40,561 nt of DNA from CAZQGO01 sp964593065 (lineage in GTDB: Bacteria; Oederibacteriota; JAAXVQ01), in contig CAZQGO010000024.1 of assembly GCA_964593065.1 (NCBI GenBank), positions 1 to 40,561 of the forward strand. Direction: 5' to 3'. The notes below the pieces were generated by a model. The model was not told the origin of the DNA and did no database searches. It saw nothing but the letters and a program-made list of their open reading frames with translations. Positions 21,674 to 29,702 of the stretch are shown one piece after another. Position 1 is the stretch's first letter. The number at the start of each line of letters is the position of its first letter. The translations under genes and the position numbers were made by a program.

Positions 21674-23422
21674 ATGCCGTTTCGGCGCGCCAAGGCGGTT
21701 CTTTGGGCCGCGTTCTTCCTGCCGTTGGTGCTGGCCGTCGCGGGCCCGGTCCGCCCGGCCTCGGCCGCCACCTACTTCGTGGATCAGAATCATCCTTCCG
21801 CCGGCGACGGCAACCCCGGTACCGAGAACCTGCCCTGGGCCACGATTCAGAAGGCCGCGGACACGCTGGCCCCCGGGGACACGGTGTCCATTAAGGCCGG
21901 CACCTACCTGGAGATGGTCGTGCCGGCCAATTCCGGCACCGCCTCGCAAGCCATCACCTACAGCCGCTACGGACAGGACCGGGTCGTCATCGACGCCGAG
22001 AACGGAACCCGCACCCGTGGCATCGATGCGAGCGGGAAATCCTATCTGCGGTTCATCGGGTTGACGTTGAACGGCGCGGCCGGCGGTTCGGGTTTCTACG
22101 CCTTGGACGGCGCGAGCCACCTGCTCCTGGACCGCCTGACCGCCACGAACAACCGCTTCGGCCTCCGGCTGTACGGCAACGTGACGCCCGTGAGCCAGGT
22201 GACCATTCAGGAATGCACGGCCTTGAGCAACACCGCCCACGGCATATTCCTCTACAAGAAAGTCTATGACACGATCGTGGGGCCGGACAACCTCTGCCGC
22301 GGGAACTCGGGCGAGGCCAGCGCCTACGGCCTGGAGATCGGGACGGATTATCCCGGCGATCCGGCCAACGGGGCGCGGAACATCGACGTCTTCGGCAACG
22401 AGCTGTGCTACAACGGGGTGCAGGGCGTCCGCACCTGGAACGCCTCCGACGTGGTCATCCGGGGCAATCACCTGCACCACAACGGGGCCACCGGGATCCA
22501 GATCGAGAACGGCTCCCGGAACATCCTCATCGACGGCAACCTCTCGGAGGACAACGCCCAGGCGTATGAATACGAGACCGGCGCCTGGGTGGACGACTCC
22601 GTCAACGTGGTGGTCCAGAACAACGTCCTGCGCAGCAACAAGATCGGCCTGCTGGTCACCGGAACGGTCCGGTGTCTGGTCCGCAACAACCTCATCTGCC
22701 TCAACAACCGCGGCGTGCCGCACACCTGGAACACCACGGGCGTCGGCATCAACAATTTCAGCAGCGACGTGATCCTGGTCCACAACACGCTCTACCGGAA
22801 CGGCACCGCGGACAGTCAGCGCGCCGGGATCGCCTTCGCGGTCAGCACGCCGGCGTTTTTGACCGTCATGAAGAACAACATCGTCGCCGAGACCACGGCG
22901 CCCCGCGACCTCTATGTCGGTGTTTCGCCCTGCGCCTCCGACTACAATCTCTACTTCAACACGCGCGCGCTGGCCGCGACCTACCTGGGCGCGAACCTGA
23001 CCTGGCCCCAGTACCTGGCGTCCAGCGGGCAGGACGCCCACACCCTGACCCGGGACCCGGCGTTCGTCAATGCACCCGCCGGGGATTTCCAGCTGCGGGC
23101 GGACAGCCCGGCGGTCGACGCCGGAAATTTCCTGACCCGCACCACGGCCCCGGGGGCCGGCGTCGTGGTCCCCCTCGAGGATACGCGCTATTTCAGCGCG
23201 GGCCTTCTGGGTTGCGGGGCGAGCCCGATCGTGGTCGGACGCAACGCCCCGGCCGCGGTCGTGGCCGTGGACGACGCCGGCTTGACCGTTACCTTAGACC
23301 GGGCCCTGGCCTGGAACGCGGGGGACCCGGTCGCGTATCCCTACGGGGGCGAACGGCCCGATCCGGGAGCCTACGAGAACAGCGCGCGGCCCGCCAGCCC
23401 CCGGAACCTGCGGCGGCGCTGA
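21674..23422 (+). CDS. Secreted right-handed parallel beta-helix protein
   Basis: A 582-residue exported protein. The signal peptide ends near PASA-ATYF (about residue 33). Next comes a DUF1565-like segment (TYFVDQNHPSAGDGNPGTE) followed by PWATIQKAADTLAPGDTVSIKAGTYLE, the usual entry to such proteins. The body consists of parallel beta-helix (PbH1) turns with repeated IRGNHLHHNG, VVQNNVLRSNKIGLLV and LVRNNLICLNN segments. It may bind or modify polysaccharide. GAGGAGGGAATC precedes the ATG at 21674; an earlier in-frame ATG at 21602 has no signal peptide. No lyase catalytic motif could be verified. Confidence 0.85.
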   Translation: MPFRRAKAVLWAAFFLPLVLAVAGPVRPASAATYFVDQNHPSAGDGNPGTENLPWATIQKAADTLAPGDTVSIKAGTYLEMVVPANSGTASQAITYSRYGQDRVVIDAENGTRTRGIDASGKSYLRFIGLTLNGAAGGSGFYALDGASHLLLDRLTATNNRFGLRLYGNVTPVSQVTIQECTALSNTAHGIFLYKKVYDTIVGPDNLCRGNSGEASAYGLEIGTDYPGDPANGARNIDVFGNELCYNGVQGVRTWNASDVVIRGNHLHHNGATGIQIENGSRNILIDGNLSEDNAQAYEYETGAWVDDSVNVVVQNNVLRSNKIGLLVTGTVRCLVRNNLICLNNRGVPHTWNTTGVGINNFSSDVILVHNTLYRNGTADSQRAGIAFAVSTPAFLTVMKNNIVAETTAPRDLYVGVSPCASDYNLYFNTRALAATYLGANLTWPQYLASSGQDAHTLTRDPAFVNAPAGDFQLRADSPAVDAGNFLTRTTAPGAGVVVPLEDTRYFSAGLLGCGASPIVVGRNAPAAVVAVDDAGLTVTLDRALAWNAGDPVAYPYGGERPDPGAYENSARPASPRNLRRR

Positions 23423-23610
23423 CCAGGCGGACACCGCTTTCATGGAACGGTACAGTGCCGATACAAGGACGTTAACAGGAAAGAGACAGGCAAGGAGCCA
23501 AGCGAAGGCAGGAAAAACTTGGGTTCCCCTGAAAGTACCCGGGAGGCAGGATCGGGGAGAAAGCCTGCCGGGAGAAAGGAGTCCGGCTCTGGAGACGGAC
23601 GGAGCCGCTC

Positions 23611-23820
23611 TTACCCGGCGTCCTGGAGGACCGTATCCTCCTCCGCCGGGACCGGCGCCAGCTCCATGGCCCGCGCCAGTTTTTCCTTCATGCGGTAGCG
23701 CTGGCAGCCCTCGAAGCTCCCGAAACAATACTGGGCCTTATAGAGCCTGATGAAAGCCGGTAGCCTGGCGAAATGTTCCGTATGGTAGCGGCAGTTGCGG
23801 AAATGCGGACACGGCTGCAT
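23611..23820 (-). CDS. Small Cys-rich protein, C-x5-C...C...C type (2)
   Basis: A 69-residue protein starting behind a clear GGAGGTG site (rev.). The order C-x5-C (CPHFRNC), Tyr-Cys (QYC), then C-x-R-Y (CQRY) matches the protein at 16584-16793, and the last C-R pair and Tyr are in the same place. The distances between the C pairs differ (21 vs 17 and 6 vs 8 residues). The C-terminal part, AMELAPVPAEEDTVLQ, is acidic. It may be a metal-binding adaptor or regulator. It converges with the beta-helix gene and is separated from it by about 190 bp. Confidence 0.72.
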   Translation of the reverse strand: MQPCPHFRNCRYHTEHFARLPAFIRLYKAQYCFGSFEGCQRYRMKEKLARAMELAPVPAEEDTVLQDAG

Positions 23821-24033
23821 GCGTACACCTCCGGGGAACGGTTTTGCGCGTTGGGAAATTACTAACTAGTATAGCAAGTAAAAATTTGCAACCTGTCCTG
23901 CCAGATAAAGATGGCCTTGAAAAATAAAGGCAATTCATTTATCGCTTGAGTCGCCGCGGAAAATTGTGCAAGCCGGAAAAACGGAGCGGCAAATGGCCGT
24001 TGAAATCATTTCCAGTGAAAGGCGGACCCCAAT

Positions 24034-24702
24034 ATGAACCGAGGTCAAATCTTGTCAAATACACCGGCCTCGGAAACGCCGGCGACCCGGACCATCACCT
24101 CGATCCTGGGCCTTTTGCTGGCCCTGGCCGGTTTCGAGCACGGCCTGTTCGAGACCCTGCAGGGCAGCCGGCCCACCGGCCGCTGGGTCATCCAGGCCAT
24201 CGGCGAAGCCCAGCGGATGTGGCCGCACGGCACCGAAGAGGCCTTTACGCTCATCCCCAATTTCCTGCTCACGGGCATCGCGGCCATGACGGTCAGCCTC
24301 CTGATCGCGGCCTGGTCAATATGGTTCAGCCGCAAGCAACACGCGGCGGCCGTCCTGCTGCTGCTCTGCGTCCTGCTGACCCTGGTGGGCGGCGGCATCG
24401 GGCACATTGCTTTCTTCACGGTGGTGTGGGCCTATGCGACCAGGATCAACCGACCGTTGACGGGATGGCGCAAGGTCCTCTCGGGCGCCGCCGGCAGGAC
24501 CCTGGCCCGGTTCTGGCCTTACACGCTCGCGGCCGCGGGCTTGTGCTGGCTCGCGGCCGTGGAAATCGCCATTTTCGGCTGGGTGCCGGGGCTGGAGAAT
24601 CCCGACACGATCCTGGCCGTCTGCTGGTGCTTGTTACTGGCGGCCTGGTTCCTGATCCACAAGACCTATATAGCCGGATTCGCTGCGGACATCGAAGGGT
24701 AG
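24034..24702 (+). CDS. Membrane protein of unknown function
   Basis: A 222-residue protein with about five or six hydrophobic helices (ITSILGLLLALAGFEHGLF, FLLTGIAAMTVSLLIAAW, AAVLLLLCVLLTLVGGGIG, YTLAAAGLCWLAAVEIAIF and TILAVCWCLLLAAWFLI). FEHGLFETLQG and GTEEAFTLIPN are distinctive and appear to be conserved in a family of uncharacterised bacterial proteins. GGCGG precedes the ATG at 24034 at modest distance. Nothing in the context suggests a substrate. It converges with the DsrE-like gene across a strong hairpin. Confidence 0.72.
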   Translation: MNRGQILSNTPASETPATRTITSILGLLLALAGFEHGLFETLQGSRPTGRWVIQAIGEAQRMWPHGTEEAFTLIPNFLLTGIAAMTVSLLIAAWSIWFSRKQHAAAVLLLLCVLLTLVGGGIGHIAFFTVVWAYATRINRPLTGWRKVLSGAAGRTLARFWPYTLAAAGLCWLAAVEIAIFGWVPGLENPDTILAVCWCLLLAAWFLIHKTYIAGFAADIEG

Positions 24703-24798
24703 CACAAGGGCCTGAGCACAATGATGAAGCGGGGGTTCGGGGGCGGGGAAGAGAATGCACACGGCGCCCTGAAGGGAAGAGAGCTTTGATGCTTTCGG

Positions 24799-24847
24799 CG
24801 GGCGCCGGCGGGGTCTCCCCCCGGGAAGAGAGAAGCGCCGGCGCCCG
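24799..24847. terminator. Strong GC hairpin between convergent genes
   Basis: Perfect 12-bp inverted repeat CGGGCGCCGGCG (24799-24810) and CGCCGGCGCCCG (24836-24847), with a 25-nt loop that itself contains GGGGTCTCCCC. It sits between convergent genes and could end transcription from both sides. No T run follows in either direction, so it is a hairpin of uncertain function, possibly mRNA stabilising. Confidence 0.5.
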
Positions 24848-24892
24848 GAAAACCCGTGTTCCCCAGCGAAAAATACCTATACGGCGGGAATA

Positions 24893-25249
24893 TTAAAAAG
24901 AAAAAGTGATGGTGGCGTCCTGGATTTCACCCATGAAAGTAGTGGCCCCGCAAATGTTCACGCCGTCCCGGAAATCTTCCTTTTTCAGATCCTTGGCCGC
25001 CAAGGCGTTTTCGCAGACCCTGACCTGTCCGCCGAGTTTGATGAAATCATTGTACAGCTCGAGCAGGTTGGGATTGCCCTTGACGTTCTGAATTTTTTCC
25101 AATTCCCCTTTCACCATGGCCGGGGCGCCCCCGGGTGTGCAGAAAATCACTACCTTGTTGCCGAGGGCCAGGGAGGCTGAACCGAGGATGAAGGGGGGGA
25201 ATACATTGCCGGGCGCCGAGCCATTGATGGAAATTGCGGTGGTTGCCAT
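24893..25249 (-). CDS. DsrE/DsrF-like family protein
   Basis: A 118-residue protein of the DsrE-like fold. It contains NKVVIFCTPGGAPAMVKGELE and LGGQVRVCENALAAKDL, with the second Cys in the place of the sulfur-carrying Cys of DsrE-type proteins, so a role in persulfide handling or sulfur relay is possible. Cys is also present in NICGATTFMG. There is an excellent AAGGAGGTAACC ribosome site (rev.), and a TATAAT-like box at 25295-25300 on the minus strand. The dsr system itself is not in the window, and DsrE-like paralogues often work alone. It is divergent in organisation from the rest and 131 bp from the GIY-YIG gene. Confidence 0.78.
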   Translation of the reverse strand: MATTAISINGSAPGNVFPPFILGSASLALGNKVVIFCTPGGAPAMVKGELEKIQNVKGNPNLLELYNDFIKLGGQVRVCENALAAKDLKKEDFRDGVNICGATTFMGEIQDATITFSF

Positions 25250-25380
25250 GAAGGTTACCTCCTTGTTTGGGAGTTCAGCCGGCAGGCTGTTGATATTATA
25301 AACCCTTGTTTCGGAGATGAAAGGAAATGTTCGAAAAAATGGCCGGCGCGCCCTCGCCGTCCGCCGTCCGCGTCGTTTTG

Positions 25381-25731
25381 TCAGCGCTCGTTATAGCCCC
25401 GTTCGCCGTACGGCTGGAGTTTTTCCTTCCACATTTCCTCCAGGGCCTTCAGTTCGTCCGGGTCGACGGCGGTTTCCCCGGCGGCGGGTTTCAACTCATC
25501 GAGAATTTCAAAAACAAAGGCCTCGGAGCCGAATTGATCCCAGTCGGCCTGGAGCGCCTCATGGAGACGGGCGTGCCGCTGCAGCGTGAAGAGAATGCCG
25601 TTCAATTTGCCCCGGACGTTCAGGGCGCTGCCGATGAAGATTTTTTGATTGCGGAGGTTGCGGATTTGATAGACCCCCGCGGGCGGCGGGTTTTCCTTGT
25701 AGGCACGTTTGGCTTCGCGGCGGGAATCCAT
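25381..25731 (-). CDS. GIY-YIG domain protein
   Basis: A 116-residue protein. The N-terminal part contains GVYQIRN and KIFIGSALNV, forms of the GIY and YIG motifs of the GIY-YIG endonuclease fold. NGILFTLQRHARLHEALQADWDQFGSEAFVFEIL is the following helical part; the acidic catalytic Glu expected near the end may be the Glu of FVFEIL. A Lys-rich N-terminus precedes the motifs. The family includes homing endonucleases, repair proteins and many proteins of unknown function, and it may be non-mobile here. It is in the same orientation as dsrE but 131 bp before it, so separate or weakly linked. Upstream is a 400-bp noncoding stretch. Confidence 0.8.
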   Translation of the reverse strand: MDSRREAKRAYKENPPPAGVYQIRNLRNQKIFIGSALNVRGKLNGILFTLQRHARLHEALQADWDQFGSEAFVFEILDELKPAAGETAVDPDELKALEEMWKEKLQPYGERGYNER

Positions 25732-26132
25732 GGCGGCCTCCGGGGTGGATCAAAATCAGATGGATGAAAAACACGGGTGCGGGAACACTTGCGCGGTCCT
25801 GAGAGAATGATTTTGCAGGATACTCGTTGTGAAGTAAAGGCATAAAGCAAAGAATGGATTTCAAGGGACGGCGCTGGAATGAAGGTCGAAAATCCATTCA
25901 AGACCGACGGATTTCCGGCGCCGGGATTTTGAATTCGGATTGCATGGAATTCACCGTTCCATTGCCGCGGCGTGCCGGATTTCCGTACTAGGAGTCCTTT
26001 CCGTATATGGCCCGCCCCTGATTTGATACGCGAATCCGTTCCCGCCGCAGGCACGATTGTTGCAACTCATTTTCCTGGTGGGTGTTTATGTGAGGATCGG
26101 CAAGATTGAAAAACCAATGGGAGGGAATCATC
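25732..26132. other. Intergenic region, about 400 bp, with an inverted repeat
   Basis: No gene is convincing here. A perfect 10-bp inverted repeat GAATGGATTT (25852-25861) and AAATCCATTC (25890-25899) with a 28-nt loop is the clearest element. Two GAATTC and a GGCGCC-rich stretch lie at 25910-25950. The region is relatively AT-rich compared with the coding DNA around it. A promoter for the GIY-YIG gene and one for the outer-membrane gene at 26133 should both lie in it, but no strong pair was seen. Confidence 0.55.
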
Positions 26133-26840
26133 ATGGCGGCAATCACGAAATCGGCAAAACCACAAGCCTGGAGCGGCTTGATCCTCGCGCTGGCCCTTTG
26201 CCTGGCGGTCTGGACGCCCAGGCCCGCCGCGGGATATTCTCTCGGATCGGGGAACCTGGAAGCGGAAGGCGCCGGGCCAGACCTGTATGCCTGGGTTGCG
26301 GGGGCGGCGGCGCCCGGACGGGCCCTGGCCCGGCACGAAATCCTCAAGCACTTCGAATGGGGGTTCAGGACCGAGTACGTCTTCTCGGAGATCGGCAACT
26401 ATAATCATCTCTATGCCGGCAATCTCGTCCTGTTCTCCGCGGAACGGAAGATGAAGTCCCTGCGTTCGCCTTTCTTCGCAGGCGGCAGGTTCGGCGGCGG
26501 TTATTTCACCAACGGCGGCAGCGAAATCACCGGCGGTCTGGGATGCTTCGGCGGGGTTCTTGGCCTGGAGGCCGGCGCGCGGCCGTCGCGCCTGGATCTG
26601 TCCCTGTTCTTCGGCTTCGGCGGCGCCAACCTCGCCGCGCGCACGGAAGCGGACGGCATTGAGGCAATCGTCTACCGCGCCCGCGGGTTTTTCCTGTTGC
26701 AGCCGTCCGTGCAATGGGTCGTCAGCACGTCGCCCTTCTCGTCACTGGCTTTCTCCGCCGGTTATGCCTGGATGCCCTTCGGCGAGGGCTGGAACCTGGG
26801 CGGGCCCACGGCGGCCCTGACCCTGTATTTCAACCGTTAA
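26133..26840 (+). CDS. Secreted beta-strand-rich, probable outer-membrane protein
   Basis: A 235-residue protein with a signal peptide (hydrophobic stretch at about 15-27, cleavage near PAAG-YSLG). The mature part has alternating strands with Gly and aromatic residues (FFAGGRFGGGYFTNGGSE, GLGCFGGVLGLEAGARPS, LDLSLFFGFGGANL, SSLAFSAGYAWMP, TAALTLYFNR), a beta-barrel signature, and it ends in an aromatic-Asn-Arg. The start ATG at 26133 follows GGGAGGG at 26119. A frame from 26106 with a TTG start was rejected. No named family was recognised. Confidence 0.7.
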   Translation: MAAITKSAKPQAWSGLILALALCLAVWTPRPAAGYSLGSGNLEAEGAGPDLYAWVAGAAAPGRALARHEILKHFEWGFRTEYVFSEIGNYNHLYAGNLVLFSAERKMKSLRSPFFAGGRFGGGYFTNGGSEITGGLGCFGGVLGLEAGARPSRLDLSLFFGFGGANLAARTEADGIEAIVYRARGFFLLQPSVQWVVSTSPFSSLAFSAGYAWMPFGEGWNLGGPTAALTLYFNR

Positions 26841-26963
26841 GCTGAAGGTTTCGAGGCTCTCCTCTCGCCCTCCGCCGCTCAACCCGAAGTTGCGGCGAAA
26901 AAAACTTGTCACTTTCTTTCCGGAAAAAAGTAAGGTATAGGTGAGGTGAAGTCTCCCTGGCTT

Positions 26964-27047
26964 CCAGCTGCGCAGGCAGGCTGACGGTCGCCTTACGCCG
27001 GGCGGTTCTCCGCCCGCGCGGGGGGCTTGATGCCCGGAAGCAGCTGG
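26964..27047 (+). promoter_or_regulatory. Structured leader candidate upstream of the propeller lipoprotein
   Basis: An 84-nt segment closed by a perfect 8-bp stem CCAGCTGC (26964-26971) and GCAGCTGG (27040-27047), with an inner 7-bp hairpin CGGGCGG-TTCT-CCGCCCG (26999-27016). The SD and GTG start of the lipoprotein follow immediately after, at 27060-27073. No known riboswitch class was recognised. The position is right for a cis-regulatory RNA, but high GC content makes accidental stems likely. Confidence 0.4.
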
Positions 27048-27070
27048 CGACATTGTTTAGGAGGAGGAAC

Positions 27071-28255
27071 GTGAAACGACCGCGCTGGCACCTGGTGTGC
27101 TTGACCCTGTTGACCCTTGCCGCCTGCCGGCAGTCGGTCCGGGTCATGGATCAGCCGCCGGCTGCGCAGGCAGACGGTCCCTGGGGCGTGGCCGCCGACA
27201 CGGTGCTGGCCGAGAACGCCGTGGGTCCAGGCTGGATCGGATGGACGAGTCCGTGCCTGCCCGACGCGGACCTGGTCTACGTGGACCGGCAGCACTGGGA
27301 GATCCGGGTCATGGACCGGAACGGCGGCCATCAGCGCTGCCTGACCTGCAAGGACGAAAACGTCCTGGGGGTCAATTTTCCGCCGGATGAGGACGACCTC
27401 CCTCCGAAGATTCATTGGAAGGGCGACCCGGAAGCACATCCCACCCAGGCGGTCGTCTTTTTCAAGGCCGAAAACGAGAACAGCGAGCACAAGGCCCTGC
27501 GCAACGCGCCCAGCATAGGCTGGGACAATGATTTGTGGGCCTTGAACCTCTGCACGCAGGCCTACACCCGGCTCACTCATCTGGCCCGCGGGGAAGGCCT
27601 GCAGCACACGGCCCTATCCGAAGACGGCGCCTGGTACGTTTATCCCCGGCGCTATGCTTTCGGCAGGCCGCCCTGGAATTTCGGCTCAGCGGCCATGGTT
27701 TTCTGCCGCCTGACCGTGAACGAGGGCGGGACGGCGCGCCTGGACCCGCAGTTCGAAATCAAGCCTCTGGGCGACATGTACTACGAACCCAACTCCATCG
27801 CGCGCAACGGCGACGGCACCTATACTCTCTACTACGTGGCCGGTCCCGGCACCCGGATGGACCCCTTCGCCTATACCTGGAATCCGAAACAAGGCCAGGC
27901 CTCCGGGGACAATCGCGCCCTGGCGCAGACCCCGGACCTGCATGAAGAATTCCTCATGGTTTCGCCCTCGGGAAAATACCTGGCATTCATGCAGGGCACC
28001 CAGCCGGGCCTGGGCTACCACGCGGACCTCTACGTGTCGGACCGGGACTTCCGCCATCCCGTCCGCGTCACCTGGTACAATGACTGCGCGCATTGGCCCC
28101 GGCGCTGCCGGCGCCACGGGGCGCAATTGAGCCGTCTGACGTGGTCGGCGGACGGACGTTCCGTTTTTTACGGATTGTGGGTGCACGGCGGGCCGCTCCG
28201 CCCCTTCGCGAACACCGAACTGCACCGCCTGGATTTCACCACCGGCGACCGCTGA
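27071..28255 (+). CDS. Lipoprotein with WD40/TolB-like beta-propeller repeats
   Basis: A 394-residue exported protein starting at the GTG at 27071, behind AGGAGGAGG. The N-terminus is a lipoprotein signal with Cys after LAA (LTLLTLAAC). The mature part has repeated D/N-rich propeller blades (IRVMDRNGGHQR, LTHLARGEGLQHTALSEDGAWYVY, HEEFLMVSPSGKYLAFMQ, LSRLTWSADGRSVFYGL), like PD40/TolB-type repeats, plus a Cys-rich start (SPCL, RCLTC). It is probably anchored in the outer or inner membrane facing the periplasm. No binding partner or pathway is evident. It follows the structured leader and ends near the CheY-like gene, which is convergent. Confidence 0.78.
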   Translation: MKRPRWHLVCLTLLTLAACRQSVRVMDQPPAAQADGPWGVAADTVLAENAVGPGWIGWTSPCLPDADLVYVDRQHWEIRVMDRNGGHQRCLTCKDENVLGVNFPPDEDDLPPKIHWKGDPEAHPTQAVVFFKAENENSEHKALRNAPSIGWDNDLWALNLCTQAYTRLTHLARGEGLQHTALSEDGAWYVYPRRYAFGRPPWNFGSAAMVFCRLTVNEGGTARLDPQFEIKPLGDMYYEPNSIARNGDGTYTLYYVAGPGTRMDPFAYTWNPKQGQASGDNRALAQTPDLHEEFLMVSPSGKYLAFMQGTQPGLGYHADLYVSDRDFRHPVRVTWYNDCAHWPRRCRRHGAQLSRLTWSADGRSVFYGLWVHGGPLRPFANTELHRLDFTTGDR

Positions 28256-28326
28256 AGGTGATCGGGGATGGCGACGGACGGAGAGGAAACGCAAGAGGCT
28301 GCCCGCGGCCGGGCCTGCAGGTCGTT

Positions 28327-28689
28327 TCAGGACAGGACGCTCTTTATGGCCTCCATGACGCCGGCCTTGGTAAAGGGCTTTGAGATGAAAAACGCGGCGC
28401 CGGCGGCCTTGGCCTGCTCATTGACCTCGCTGCTCTTGTTCGAGGTGATGATGCCGAACTTGGCCTGCGGACTTTCCTTTTTGATGGTCTCGATGAGGTC
28501 CATCCCGGACATCCCCGGCAGGTTCAAGTCCACCACGAACAAATCGGGCTTGAACTGCGAGCAGATCATCAGGGCTTCCTCGGCGTCGTTGGCTTCCTGG
28601 ATTTCCATGGGGCCGTACTCGGCGGTGTTCAATGTCTGCTTGATCAAGGTCCGCATGAACATGCTGTCATCAATGATCAGAACTTTCAT
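28327..28689 (-). CDS. CheY-like single-domain response regulator
   Basis: A 120-residue receiver domain without an output domain. The acidic pocket is Asp7/Asp8, the phosphoacceptor Asp54 (VVDLNLPGM), and Thr82 (ITSN) and Lys104 (SKPF) complete the switch set, so it should be phosphorylatable. A stand-alone receiver usually acts in chemotaxis, gliding, or as a relay in a phosphorelay. No histidine kinase is in the window. It is divergent from the gene at 28914 and both have promoters in the shared 224-bp gap. The start ATG at 28689 has GGGCGG upstream (weak). Confidence 0.95.
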   Translation of the reverse strand: MKVLIIDDSMFMRTLIKQTLNTAEYGPMEIQEANDAEEALMICSQFKPDLFVVDLNLPGMSGMDLIETIKKESPQAKFGIITSNKSSEVNEQAKAAGAAFFISKPFTKAGVMEAIKSVLS

Positions 28690-28734
28690 GGGCCCGCCCC
28701 CCGCTCGAAATTCCGGCTGCGCTCGTACGCTATA

Positions 28735-28762
28735 TTATTATGCATTTTTTGGCCCGTTGCAA
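28735..28762 (-). promoter_or_regulatory. Candidate promoter for the CheY-like gene
   Basis: On the minus strand TTGCAA (28757-28762), 16-bp spacer with an A-run, TAATAA (28735-28740). The distance to the start codon is about 45 bp, which fits. Confidence 0.5.
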
Positions 28763-28840
28763 CTGTTTGGTCCGTGAGCCGGGGGTCCGGGCCCGCGGAT
28801 GCGCCGGCCTTGCCATTTCTGCCGGAAAGCCTTTTTAGAC

Positions 28841-28868
28841 TTGGGAAACACGCCAAATTATGTATAAT
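28841..28868 (+). promoter_or_regulatory. Candidate sigma70 promoter for the secreted protein gene
   Basis: TTGGGA (28841-28846), 16-bp spacer, perfect TATAAT (28863-28868). The likely start of transcription at about 28875 leaves a 38-nt leader to the ATG at 28914, with AAAGGAG in it. Confidence 0.6.
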
Positions 28869-28913
28869 AGTTCCGGTTTCCGATCCTTCAACTTTCGCAA
28901 AGGAGACTCGATC

Positions 28914-29702
28914 ATGAAATACCGTTACCTGGTGGGAGCGATCGCTTTGGTCATGCTGTTCTCGAGCACCCTGTTTTCCGCCTCAAGCCGTTTCCAAGGT
29001 TATGATTTCAAGGCCCAGGTCATCAAAGCCAACGGGCAAAAATACCGGGAATTCACGGAGAACAACAGGGCCACCCTGAAGGTCCGGCCCAACGAGGAAT
29101 ATTCCATCGTGGTCTACAACCCCTTGCCGGTACGGGTCGGCGTGGCCGTGTCCATCGACGGTCTCAACACCATTGACGGCCAGCGCACCACCCCGCGCAA
29201 CGCGCGCAAGTGGATGATCGATCCCAAATCCTCCATCACCGTCTCCGGCTGGCAGACCAGCAAGGAGACCATGCGGAAGTTCGTGTTCACCCGGGACGAG
29301 GAGGCGTACGCGTCCTGGCGGGGAGAGAAGGAAGGCAAGCCCTACGCCCGGAACATGGGTGTGATCGGGGTGGCCTGGTTCTGGAACAAAGCGGAGCTGG
29401 ACGAGGCGCTCCATCCGCCGCAGCCCTTCGCGGAAGAGATGGCCGTCAAGGCGCCCTCGGCCGCCCGTCGGGGCGCGCCGGCCCCGAGTGCGGCCAAGGC
29501 CCCGGCGCGGGCCGGCACGGGCATGGGCCAGGAGCAGCGCCACCGCGTGACCCAGGTCGAGTTCAACCCGGACGCCGGCATGTTCTCGGTCAAGGACGTG
29601 TTGAAGATCTTCTACGAGTTCGCCAAGGAACCGCCGGAGCCCATGCCGTTCGTGGACCCGGATCAGGAGCAGAACAGGTTCGCGCCCGATATGCATAAAT
29701 AA
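28914..29702 (+). CDS. Secreted protein of unknown function
   Basis: A 262-residue protein with a signal peptide (MKYRYLVGAIALVMLFSSTLFSA, cleavage near residue 22-24). The mature region starts with beta-strand-like sequence (YDFKAQVIKANGQKYREF, YSIVVYNPLPVRVGVAVSIDGL) resembling an immunoglobulin- or transthyretin-like domain. A low-complexity Ala/Pro-rich segment (about residues 185-205) and an acidic tail (PEPMPFVDPDQEQNR) follow. Function unknown. It is divergent from the CheY gene and has the best promoter in this area. The first ATG of the frame (28860) has no signal character, so 28914 was chosen. Confidence 0.72.
   Translation: MKYRYLVGAIALVMLFSSTLFSASSRFQGYDFKAQVIKANGQKYREFTENNRATLKVRPNEEYSIVVYNPLPVRVGVAVSIDGLNTIDGQRTTPRNARKWMIDPKSSITVSGWQTSKETMRKFVFTRDEEAYASWRGEKEGKPYARNMGVIGVAWFWNKAELDEALHPPQPFAEEMAVKAPSAARRGAPAPSAAKAPARAGTGMGQEQRHRVTQVEFNPDAGMFSVKDVLKIFYEFAKEPPEPMPFVDPDQEQNRFAPDMHK

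Noticed and set aside
21464..23041. A 525-codon minus-strand frame opposite the beta-helix gene
   Set aside because: Extremely rich in Val, Asp, Arg and Gly with no motif; the plus strand frame has a signal peptide and beta-helix repeats.
25799..25816. A Fur-box-like sequence (GAGAGAATGATTTT) near the GIY-YIG gene
   Set aside because: Only one half-site is recognisable and the inverted half is too degraded.
27081..27096. TGGCACCTGGTG inside the propeller lipoprotein signal region as another repeat
   Set aside because: Coding sequence with a partial match and no flanking blocks.
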